42,247 nt of DNA from Candidatus Accumulibacter regalis (GTDB taxonomy: Bacteria > Pseudomonadota > Gammaproteobacteria > Burkholderiales > Rhodocyclaceae): assembly GCA_000585075.1 (NCBI GenBank), contig JEMY01000011.1:378-42624 (forward strand). Reading direction: 5' to 3'. Position 1 is the stretch's first letter; every line of letters begins with the position of its first letter. Positions 8,041-15,879 of this stretch are shown piece after piece. The position numbers were made by a program, and so were the translations under genes. The notes beneath the pieces are model-generated. The model saw only the letters and a program-made list of their open reading frames with translations. It was not told the origin of the DNA and searched no databases.

Positions 8041-9301
8041 GTCACCCGGCAACCGGATCGCCTCGACGATCGCCAGGCTGTCCCCGAAACAGCGGCAGCT
8101 TCTGATCCTGGGGCTCGGGGGGTCGGTCTTCACGCTGCTCATCTTCGGCGGAGTGGCGCTATGGGACCAGCCGACCACGCTTCCCGATGGAACGCCACCG
8201 GTGCGCCCGCACCCCCTGCCGATCAGCGCTCCCGGCGCCCAGGCCGACCCCCGCGACATCTGGATGAGCAAGTCCAGCGAACAGATGCGCCAGATGGAGG
8301 AGATGATCCAGGGCCTACGCCAGCAGGTCGACCTGATCGAGCGGCAGCCGCCGCTTTCGAATCCGGTCTTGCAGGCACTGCCGCCGCAGCCGCTTCCCTC
8401 GCCGCCACCACCGGTGATCGAGCCCCTCAACCTGCCACCAATGCCCCCGCTGCCGCCGAATCCAGGTGCAGGGATGAACCCCGACGGACAGCTGGCGTTA
8501 CCGAGGCCACCGGGGATTGCCACCTTCGAGGTGAGCGACGCCAAGGTCAGCGCACCCGCGGTGGGCGGGCAGGGGGCCGACCAGAAAGACGCCCGCAGCT
8601 ACGTGCCATCGGGCTCGTTCTTCCGGGCGGTATTGCTCGGCGGCCTCGACGCGCCCACCGGCGGTCAGGCGCAAAACAACCCGCACCCGGTCCTGATGCG
8701 CGTTCAGGACAACGCCTTCCTGCCGAACCGTTACCGCTTCAAGATCAGGGAATGTTTTGCGCTGGGCGCCAGCTATGGCGACATCAGCGCCGAGCGCGCC
8801 TACATCCGACTCGAATCCTTGTCCTGTGTGCGCCGCGACGGCAAGGCCATCGATGTCCCGGTCAAGGGCTACGTCGTCGGTGAAGACGGCAAGGCCGGCA
8901 TGCGTGGCCGTCTGATCAGCAAGCAGGGGCAGGTACTCGCCAATGCCTTGCTCGCCGGCATTGGCGCGGGAATCGGCCAGGCCTTCCAGCAGAGCGCAAT
9001 GACGGTCTCGACGAGCCCGCTGGGGTCGATCGGTTCCGTCGATCCCGGGAAACAGGTCCAGGCCGGTCTGGGAACCGGTGTTGGCAAGGCGCTCGACCGT
9101 CTCTCGCAGTACTACATCACGCTGGCCGAGAAGATGTTCCCGATCATCGAGATCGATGCCGGTCGCACCGTCGAGGTGGTGTTCACCAAAGGCTTTTCTC
9201 TCGCCGGTGGCTCCGCGGGCGGCGATTCCGACAGCTACACCGACATCTGGCGGCGCGGCCGCGAAGTCCAGAAGAAACCCCTCGAACCTTTCAAGGAGTG
9301 A
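8033..9301 (+). CDS. traB: Conjugal transfer protein TraB (VirB10/TrbI-like)
   Basis: The 422-residue product has a short cytoplasmic N-terminus, one transmembrane helix (LLILGLGGSVFTLLIFGGVALW), a coiled-coil-like stretch (SEQMRQMEEMIQGLRQQVDLIE) and a Pro-rich periplasmic linker (about 110-155). A C-terminal TraB/VirB10 beta-barrel domain follows, with YVPSGSFFRAVLLGGLDAP, PVLMRVQDNAFLPNRY and VKGYVVGEDGKAGMRGR. TraB spans both membranes and couples the channel to energy. An in-frame upstream start at 7994 exists, but 8033 overlaps the traK stop and has GGAGGG in front. Confidence 0.93.
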   Translation: MAESPGNRIASTIARLSPKQRQLLILGLGGSVFTLLIFGGVALWDQPTTLPDGTPPVRPHPLPISAPGAQADPRDIWMSKSSEQMRQMEEMIQGLRQQVDLIERQPPLSNPVLQALPPQPLPSPPPPVIEPLNLPPMPPLPPNPGAGMNPDGQLALPRPPGIATFEVSDAKVSAPAVGGQGADQKDARSYVPSGSFFRAVLLGGLDAPTGGQAQNNPHPVLMRVQDNAFLPNRYRFKIRECFALGASYGDISAERAYIRLESLSCVRRDGKAIDVPVKGYVVGEDGKAGMRGRLISKQGQVLANALLAGIGAGIGQAFQQSAMTVSTSPLGSIGSVDPGKQVQAGLGTGVGKALDRLSQYYITLAEKMFPIIEIDAGRTVEVVFTKGFSLAGGSAGGDSDSYTDIWRRGREVQKKPLEPFKE

Positions 9302-9304
9302 TCC

Positions 9305-10015
9305 ATGTCGTTCAAACCTCTACTGCTCCTGCTCTCCCTGACACTCTCCCTGGCACACGCCGACGAGAGCGTCGAGGTGCTGGCCGGGCGCCTCAAAGAG
9401 AAGTATCCGGCGACCCGTATCGAGCGTGTCGACACCTCGGAGATCCCTGCCCTCTATGAAGTCGTGATGGGGCAGAACGTGGCCTACACCGACTCCTCCG
9501 GGCGCTACTTCATCTTCGGGCATCTCTTCGACATGCAGACGCAGCGCGATCTGACGGCCGAGCGCCTGGAGAAACGGCAACGCGTGGCGTTTTCCGAGCT
9601 GCCGTTCGCCGATGCCATCAAGACGGTTCATGGCAAGGGTGAGCGCGTGCTGGCCGTGTTCTCGGATCCGGATTGCCCGTACTGCCAGCGGCTCGAAAGC
9701 GAACTCGAGAAACTCGACAACCTCACCCTGTACACCTTTGCCTTTCCGCTGGAGGGGCTGCACCCGGAAGCGAAGGACAAGGCAGTGTCGGTCTGGTGCG
9801 CGCCGGATCGTGAGCGTGCCTGGGCCGAACTGATGAAGACGGGAAAGGCACCGGACAAGCGTACCTGCGACCACCCGGTTGATCGCAACATCGCACTCGC
9901 CCAACGGCTGGGGATACAGGGCACGCCCACGCTGCTGTCCGCCGACGGGCGCGTTCTCCCGGGGGCCGCGAGCAGCGAGCGGATCGAGCAATGGCTGGCG
10001 GAGAGCCGGCGATGA
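9305..10015 (+). CDS. dsbC: Periplasmic DsbC-like disulfide isomerase of the transfer operon
   Basis: The 236-residue product has a signal peptide (LLLLLSLTLSLAHA), an N-terminal DsbC dimerisation-like domain (about 18-80) and a thioredoxin fold. The active site is C124-P-Y-C127, with a cis-Pro loop GTPT near 206. DsbC proteins encoded within SXT/IncA-C-type tra operons are thought to fold the Cys-rich pilus and mating-pair proteins. The ATG is 3 bp after traB and the stop overlaps traV by 4 bp. Confidence 0.92.
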   Translation: MSFKPLLLLLSLTLSLAHADESVEVLAGRLKEKYPATRIERVDTSEIPALYEVVMGQNVAYTDSSGRYFIFGHLFDMQTQRDLTAERLEKRQRVAFSELPFADAIKTVHGKGERVLAVFSDPDCPYCQRLESELEKLDNLTLYTFAFPLEGLHPEAKDKAVSVWCAPDRERAWAELMKTGKAPDKRTCDHPVDRNIALAQRLGIQGTPTLLSADGRVLPGAASSERIEQWLAESRR

Positions 10016-10614
10016 GCCGGGCAGGGGTCTTCGGTCCGTTCATGCTCGTGCTTCCGCTTGTCCTCGCCGGATGCGCTGGCACGATGTCGGGGCTCGACGG
10101 GCAAGGCAAGTTCTCGTGCAAGGCGCCGGACGGGATCGCGTGCGCTTCACTCGCCGGGGTCTACGCCAACGCGTTGCAGAACAACCTGCCGGGGCAGGAG
10201 CGGCCGGCAGAAACCGTTACCACGCCAAAGGTCGTGAGCCCTGGCCATACGCCCCCGTCGACCATCACGCGTCCCGTGCCCAGCTCGGGCGAGCCAATCC
10301 GCAGCGTGCAGATAGTGCGACGGATATGGCTGGCGCCCTGGGAGGACGACGAGGAAGTGCTGCACGACCAGTCGTATGTCTATCTGGTCGTCGATCCCGG
10401 TCGCTGGCAGCTTGCGCACACGCGACGCAACGCCAGTGAGGCGTATCGGCCAGTAGTGCCGCCAACGGCCTTTACCCCCGCGGCCACGGATCCCGACGAG
10501 CGCCCGGTTCTCCGGATGGAGCGCGAGGCTTCAGGGTCGGCAAGTCCGCCGTCTCTTCCCCTGCGGGGGCGCGAGTTACTGCAGCCGCCAAGTGCTTCGG
10601 AGGGTAAGGAATGA
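10012..10614 (+). CDS. traV: Conjugal transfer lipoprotein TraV (VirB7-like)
   Basis: The 200-residue product has a lipobox (LVLAGC) and, just after, the TraV signature FSCKAPDGIACASLAGVYA with two conserved Cys. A Pro-rich low-complexity middle follows. TraV forms the outer-membrane core with TraK and TraB. It overlaps both neighbours by ATGA junctions (10012-10015 and 10611-10614), marking a continuous translational unit. Confidence 0.9.
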   Translation: MSRAGVFGPFMLVLPLVLAGCAGTMSGLDGQGKFSCKAPDGIACASLAGVYANALQNNLPGQERPAETVTTPKVVSPGHTPPSTITRPVPSSGEPIRSVQIVRRIWLAPWEDDEEVLHDQSYVYLVVDPGRWQLAHTRRNASEAYRPVVPPTAFTPAATDPDERPVLRMEREASGSASPPSLPLRGRELLQPPSASEGKE

Positions 10615-13214
10615 GCCTGTCGGATACCCTGCGCGAGGCCTTCCTGCCGGAGCGATCGGCACATGCGGATCGTCTGCCGCGGCGGCTGTTGCGCGAGATT
10701 TCCCGCATGCCGCGACTCACCGGCATCCTGCCGTATGTCGCCTGGCACGAGGAAACGCGACTCTTCGCTCTGGACCAGGGGGCCTTCGGAGAACGCGAAT
10801 CGCAGGCCATCGGTTTTTGCATCGAGGCCTTGCCGCAAACAGGCGCCAACGACGAAATGGAGAAGGTGCTGGCCAGTCTCTTCGTCTCCTGCCCGCCGGG
10901 GACCGGCATTCAGGTCACCTTGTACGGGAGCCCGAACATTCTCCCGGTCCTGCAAGCGCAGGCGAATCTTCTGCCACGCTCAGGCGCGGATGTCCGGTCG
11001 GTTGCCGACGGCGGCGCTGACCAGAATGGTGGTTGGGAAGATCGCCGTCACAGCAACATCTTCCGCCTCTTAGCGCGGCGGCGCATCGATCACTACTTGC
11101 ACGGTACCGGCCAGTCAATTTTCTCGCATCAGACCTATTTGCTGCGCGATTTTCGGGCGGTGATCTCGATCACCCTGCCGCTCGACCCCGAGGTGCCGGC
11201 CGACGTCGACGAGGCGCTGCGTGTCCGGGAAAGCGTCCACGCCACGCTCAAGTCGGCGCACCTGCCAGGCCATGACTGGGGGCCCGAGCAGCTGCTGCAC
11301 TTTGTCGCGCCCTTCTTCGATCATTCGTCGCTATTCACCGGTCGCGACCTGCGCCCGATCGAATGGAACGAGGCGCAGCCGCTCCGGGACCAGGTCTCGC
11401 ATCACGAGATCGCCTCGCGGCTTGGCGATAGCGACATCCGCTTCCGCCAGGCGGGCGGCGACGAATCGGTGCTGCAGCTCTTCTCGGTTCGCCAGTACCC
11501 GCGCTACTTTCGCCTCGCCGGCATGAACACCCTGATCGGCGACCCCTACCAGCTCGCCCTGTCGATGCCGTGTCCGTTCCTGATCACCATGGGAGCGGTC
11601 GCGCTTGACTACGAGGCAGCCCGGAGCAAGGCGAAGATCAAGGCGACGCGCGCGACCCAGAGTGCCGGTTCCTACATGGCCCACTTCCAGCCCGATCTGC
11701 AGGAACGCAAGCGCGACTGGGACATGGTGCTCAAGACCTTCGACAGCGGTCGAACGGTGGTCGGGATGTATCACCAGATCTGCCTGTTGGCCAAGGCCAC
11801 GGAGGCTGCCCGCTGCGAGCACGCCGTGCGTGCGGTCTGGCGCGCCCGCGGTTTCGATCTCACCAAGGATTTCTATCTGCAGCACCAGGCGCTGGCAGCG
11901 GCTTTGCCGATGACGCTGACGCCCGCCCTGCAGGCGGACGTGCGTCAGTTCGGTCGGATCAGCACCAAGACTGCCGACAACGCAGTGATGATGTCACCGC
12001 TGATCGCCGAGTGGAAAGGCACGCCAACGCCGGTCATGACGCTCTTCGGCCGGCGCGGCCAGGTGCTCGGATTCGACCTCTTCGACAACACCGGCGGCAA
12101 CTTCAATTTCGCGGTCGCGGCGCTGTCGGGCTCCGGCAAGTCGGTCTTTGTGAACGAAATGACCTATCGCTACCTTGGTGCCGGCGCCAAGGTGTGGATC
12201 ATCGACGTCGGGCGATCGTACAAGAACCTCTGTGACTTGCTCGACGGCGAGTTCATCGAGTTCTCCGATGAGCGGCGCAACACCCTGTGCCTCAATCCCT
12301 TCTCGATGATCATCGACATCAACGCCGACATGGAAATGGTCCTGCCGCTGCTGGCCCAGATGGCGAGCCCCCGCGAACCCCTGGACAACTACAGCTACAC
12401 CGCGCTGGGCTCGGCGATCAAGCGCGTCTGGGATGCCAAGGGCCGAAGCGCGACGATTACCGACATCTACACCCTTCTGCAGACCGGCCGGCTGTCGAGT
12501 GAAGGCGAGTACGAGCGCGACCTGAGTCGCCTGGCGACGGCGCTGGAGCCCTATACCCGGCACGGGGTCTATGCGAGCTACTTCGAGGGGGACGCCAATA
12601 TTGCCTTTGACCGGGATCTGGTGGTCCTCGAACTCGAAGAGCTGAAGGCCAAGAAGGACCTGCAGTCGGTGGTGATGCAACTCATCATGTATCGCATCAC
12701 CCAGGAGATGTACCGCGACCGCTCCCGGCGCAAGCTGGTGATCATCGACGAGAGCTGGGATCTGATGGGCAGCGGCGCCAGCGGCAGTTTCATCGAAGCC
12801 GGCTATCGCCGTGCCCGCAAGTACGGCGGCGCCTTCGGCACCATCACCCAATCCGTGGACGATTATTACAAGAACGAGGCGACCCGGGCGGCGATCAACA
12901 ACGCCGACTGGCTCTTCCTGCTGCGCCAGAAACCAGAAAACATCGAGCGCCTGGGAACGGAGGGGAAACTCGTGCTCGACGAATGGCTGAAGCGCCAACT
13001 CGCCTCGGTGAGTACCGAGCACGGCCATTTTTCTGAAATCTACATTCACTCGCCGGTCGGCTCCGGTCTCGGGCGACTCCTGCTCGATCCCTTCTCGATG
13101 CTGGTCTATTCCACCCGCGCCGAGGATTTCCAGGCGATCAAGCGCCTGCGCGCGCAAGGGCTGTCGGTCTCGGAAGCGGTCGAGCGTCTGGTCATTGAAC
13201 GTGGATCACGGTAA
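10611..13214 (+). CDS. traC: Conjugal transfer ATPase TraC (VirB4-like)
   Basis: The 867-residue product is full length for TraC. Walker A is GSGKS at 507-511 (within AALSGSGKSVFVNE) and Walker B is KLVIIDESWDLM at 708-719. The N-terminal half carries the TraC/TraC_F_IV region (YFRLAGMNTLIGDPYQ). The C-terminal ATPase domain has the expected TITQSVDDYY segment. TraC is the cytoplasmic ATPase that drives pilus assembly. The start overlaps traV. Confidence 0.96.
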   Translation: MSLSDTLREAFLPERSAHADRLPRRLLREISRMPRLTGILPYVAWHEETRLFALDQGAFGERESQAIGFCIEALPQTGANDEMEKVLASLFVSCPPGTGIQVTLYGSPNILPVLQAQANLLPRSGADVRSVADGGADQNGGWEDRRHSNIFRLLARRRIDHYLHGTGQSIFSHQTYLLRDFRAVISITLPLDPEVPADVDEALRVRESVHATLKSAHLPGHDWGPEQLLHFVAPFFDHSSLFTGRDLRPIEWNEAQPLRDQVSHHEIASRLGDSDIRFRQAGGDESVLQLFSVRQYPRYFRLAGMNTLIGDPYQLALSMPCPFLITMGAVALDYEAARSKAKIKATRATQSAGSYMAHFQPDLQERKRDWDMVLKTFDSGRTVVGMYHQICLLAKATEAARCEHAVRAVWRARGFDLTKDFYLQHQALAAALPMTLTPALQADVRQFGRISTKTADNAVMMSPLIAEWKGTPTPVMTLFGRRGQVLGFDLFDNTGGNFNFAVAALSGSGKSVFVNEMTYRYLGAGAKVWIIDVGRSYKNLCDLLDGEFIEFSDERRNTLCLNPFSMIIDINADMEMVLPLLAQMASPREPLDNYSYTALGSAIKRVWDAKGRSATITDIYTLLQTGRLSSEGEYERDLSRLATALEPYTRHGVYASYFEGDANIAFDRDLVVLELEELKAKKDLQSVVMQLIMYRITQEMYRDRSRRKLVIIDESWDLMGSGASGSFIEAGYRRARKYGGAFGTITQSVDDYYKNEATRAAINNADWLFLLRQKPENIERLGTEGKLVLDEWLKRQLASVSTEHGHFSEIYIHSPVGSGLGRLLLDPFSMLVYSTRAEDFQAIKRLRAQGLSVSEAVERLVIERGSR

Positions 13215-13226
13215 GGCGGAGCGGTC

Positions 13227-13619
13227 ATGAGTCCTTTCAGAACAGCGCTGCTTACCGGGGTTCTGACGCTGGCGCTCGGCGCAGGCATCGTGGCGTCGTG
13301 GTTGCACTTTCGACCTTTGGAGATTCCGCGATTTGCGCGCGTCAACATCGGGGCGCTCGTTGCTCAACAGCAGCAATCGCTGGTCGAGCGGGTCAAGCCG
13401 GGCATGGAGGCTACGGAACAGGCCAGGCTTTTCGAGGACGCCAAAGCCTTCGGGCTGCGGCTCGACGCTGCGCTCGATCAGGTCGCGCAGGAGTGCCAAT
13501 GCGCGCTGATCAATTCAGCGGCCTTGCTCAAGGCTTCGTCCGCTGCGGCGATTCCAGACCTTTCGGCAAGGGTGGCGGAAATCGTTCGCATGGCACCCGC
13601 AAGCCCGTTGGCGCAGTGA
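13227..13619 (+). CDS. trbI: TrbI-like inner-membrane transfer protein
   Basis: The 130-residue product has one N-terminal transmembrane helix (ALLTGVLTLALGAGIVASWL) and a periplasmic helical domain with an ECQCALINSAALL segment. Its size, single-span topology and position right after traC match F-type TrbI. Sequence conservation in that family is weak, so the symbol is tentative. Its end lies 3 bp before traF. Confidence 0.6.
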   Translation: MSPFRTALLTGVLTLALGAGIVASWLHFRPLEIPRFARVNIGALVAQQQQSLVERVKPGMEATEQARLFEDAKAFGLRLDAALDQVAQECQCALINSAALLKASSAAAIPDLSARVAEIVRMAPASPLAQ

Positions 13620-13622
13620 TCG

Positions 13623-14405
13623 ATGCGGTCCCTGGTGATTGCCGTGTGCTGCTTCTGCTTCGGAAGCGCGTCAGCGAACAGCGGGCTGGAGTACCCGTCG
13701 ATGTGGATTTGTGACGAGGATCGGTTCAACTGGTATTGCGACGTTCCACCCGATGCAGAGCCAGCCGACAGCGCCCCCGAAGCGAAGGTGCTCAGCGAGG
13801 AAGAAGAAGCCGTCGCGGCCCTCAAAGCGTTGCGAGAAGACGCCGAGCGGAAGAGGGCGCTGGCCATCATCAAGCCGACCCCGGAGAACTTGAAGCGCTA
13901 CATCGTTGCGCAGGAAGCGCTGATGGACCGGGCGTCCGTCTTCTCGGACGTCTGGCGACGCGTCATCTGGGCCAATCCCGAACTCAACTACCAGTTGCGC
14001 AACCCGTCCAACAACGCAGCCATCCAGGTGCGCGATACCCAGCGCGCGCGCAAGGCGAGCGAGACGCTGGCCGGGCTCGCCGGCGAGTGGGGAATTTTCT
14101 TCTTCTTCCGCTCGGATTGCCCGTACTGCCATCGCTTGGCGCCGACCCTGAAGTGGCTCTCCGAGCAGTACGGCATCGCCGTGTTTCCGATCTCGCTCGA
14201 CGGCGGCGGATTGCCTGAGTTTCCGCAGCCCTCGCGGGACAACGGCATGGCCGCTGCGCTGGGCGTAACCGTGGTGCCTCTCGTGGTGCTCGGCAACGTC
14301 AAGGATCGCCGGCTGCTTCCGATCGGTTCGGGCGTGCTCTCGGCGCAGGAGATCGTCGAGCGCATCTACATCCTGACGCAAACGCGTCCCGGCGAACTCT
14401 ATTGA
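13623..14405 (+). CDS. traF: Conjugal pilus assembly protein TraF (thioredoxin-like)
   Basis: The 260-residue product has a signal peptide, an acidic/helical middle (SEEEEAVAALKALREDAERK) and a C-terminal thioredoxin-like domain. That domain has C166-P-Y-C169 in FFRSDCPYCHRLAP and a later VTVVPLVVLGN segment carrying the cis-Pro. Many F-type TraF proteins have lost the CxxC; this one keeps it, so redox activity is plausible. TraF works with TraH and TraW in outer-membrane pilus assembly. It is a different protein from the TraF-type peptidase at 38.4 kb. Confidence 0.9.
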   Translation: MRSLVIAVCCFCFGSASANSGLEYPSMWICDEDRFNWYCDVPPDAEPADSAPEAKVLSEEEEAVAALKALREDAERKRALAIIKPTPENLKRYIVAQEALMDRASVFSDVWRRVIWANPELNYQLRNPSNNAAIQVRDTQRARKASETLAGLAGEWGIFFFFRSDCPYCHRLAPTLKWLSEQYGIAVFPISLDGGGLPEFPQPSRDNGMAAALGVTVVPLVVLGNVKDRRLLPIGSGVLSAQEIVERIYILTQTRPGELY

Positions 14406-14413
14406 GGGTGACC

Positions 14414-15838
14414 GTGAATACTCCAGGCTTTCGGCGAACGCTCGCTGCCACGCTGCTCCTCGCGATCCAGGCCAGTCAGGCAAGCGCCAACGTTTCGCAA
14501 TCGATGCAGGACTGGTTCAACGACATCGGCGCCTACGGCAACGTGACCGGTGCCAACGCCTATCGCGGCCAGACGATGAATTTCTATACCGGCGGCAGCC
14601 TGTACATGCGCACGCCGGTGCGCAACTACCCGCTGGCGAGCATCACGCCGCCGTCGTTTCGGGCGGGCTGCGGCGGTATCGATCTTTATGCCGGATCGTT
14701 TTCTTTCATCAACAAGGACCAGTTCGTCGCGCTGCTGCGAAACATTGGCAACAACGCCATCGGCGCTGCATTCAACATGGCGCTCTGCTCGATGTCCCCC
14801 GACCTTTGTGACCTCTTGAAATACCTGCAGGACCAGGTGTCGAAGATGAACAACCTCAACATCAATTCCTGCCAGGCCGCCGAAGGGATCGTCACTGCCG
14901 CCGGAAGCCTGTTGACCGATCGCACCCAGGAGAAGGAAGGCAAGACTGCCGGGGCGAGCCTGAACCTGTTCGGCGATGTCTTCGAGTCCTGGGACGAGTG
15001 GAAGAAGAGCCGGGTCACGGCCAGGAACATTCGCACGGCAGCCCGCAACGCGTCAGCGGGCTCTCGCGAGCTCTTCGAGCCAGGCAACGTCGTCTGGCGG
15101 TCGCTGTCGCGCGTCTCGGGCGTCACCGATGAGACCAAGGAACTGCTGATGAGCCTGACCGGCACGATCATCGTCACACCGCCCGGTGAGAACGGTGACG
15201 AGAAAGCCCGCTGGACCTATCTGCCCGGCGGCAAGCTTACCTTCCGGCAGTTCGTCGGTGACGGCGGAGCCACGACAGTGACGCTGCCGGGCCTCAAATG
15301 CGGTGTCGATGCTGCGGAGTGCATGAGTCCGACGTTTTCGGACAGCGCCTTCACCGTGACGCCGTTCTCCCGGCAAGTGAGGATCCGGATTGCCGCGATG
15401 CGCGACAAGATCGCCAACCGCGATGCCTCCGGCCAGTCGAACCTGGATACCGCCCTGATCGGCACCTCTTCGCTGCCGGTCTGGAAGATGCTCGCGGTGT
15501 CGAGCAGCATCCCAGGGGGTGACCGGATCACCGAGGACTACGCGCAGCTCATCGCCGTCGATGTAGCCTACGCCTACTTCACGAACCTTTCGAAGACGCT
15601 GCGCAACGCGCTGCAGAACGAAACCGGCAAGAGCGGCCCCGATGCCGTCGCGGCGGCCGAGAAGATCCTGGTCCGGCTCAATGAGATCGAACAGGAGGCG
15701 CGCGACATGCTGCGTGCCGAATACCAGAAAGGCATGCAGGTCGTCGAACTGAGCCGTTCGCTGCAACTTCTTCATCAAAGCCTGAATGCCGGGATGCCGA
15801 CCAATATCTTCCAGTCGATGATGGTCTTCAACCGCTAG
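14414..15838 (+). CDS. traH: Conjugal transfer protein TraH
   Basis: The 474-residue product has a signal peptide ending ASQASA and the TraH landmarks: SMQDWFNDIGAYGNVTGANA near the N-terminus, GGSLYMRTPVRNYPLASI, FRAGCGGIDLYAGSFSFIN, and a helical C-terminus. TraH is a periplasmic/outer-membrane-associated pilus assembly factor. The GTG at 14414 is chosen with GAGGG upstream; TTG 14402 and GTG 14408 are in-frame alternatives. Confidence 0.93.
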   Translation: MNTPGFRRTLAATLLLAIQASQASANVSQSMQDWFNDIGAYGNVTGANAYRGQTMNFYTGGSLYMRTPVRNYPLASITPPSFRAGCGGIDLYAGSFSFINKDQFVALLRNIGNNAIGAAFNMALCSMSPDLCDLLKYLQDQVSKMNNLNINSCQAAEGIVTAAGSLLTDRTQEKEGKTAGASLNLFGDVFESWDEWKKSRVTARNIRTAARNASAGSRELFEPGNVVWRSLSRVSGVTDETKELLMSLTGTIIVTPPGENGDEKARWTYLPGGKLTFRQFVGDGGATTVTLPGLKCGVDAAECMSPTFSDSAFTVTPFSRQVRIRIAAMRDKIANRDASGQSNLDTALIGTSSLPVWKMLAVSSSIPGGDRITEDYAQLIAVDVAYAYFTNLSKTLRNALQNETGKSGPDAVAAAEKILVRLNEIEQEARDMLRAEYQKGMQVVELSRSLQLLHQSLNAGMPTNIFQSMMVFNR

Positions 15839-15879
15839 GCGGCGCAGCGACTGGCCCAAGCGTCCAGGGAGAGCAAGAA

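Noticed and set aside
7330-8544. 404-codon minus-strand frame across traK and traB
   Set aside because: Gly/Arg/Ser-rich shadow of two clear transfer genes.
11994-13157. 387-codon minus-strand frame inside traC
   Set aside because: Antisense to the conserved ATPase domain of TraC; composition typical of a shadow frame.
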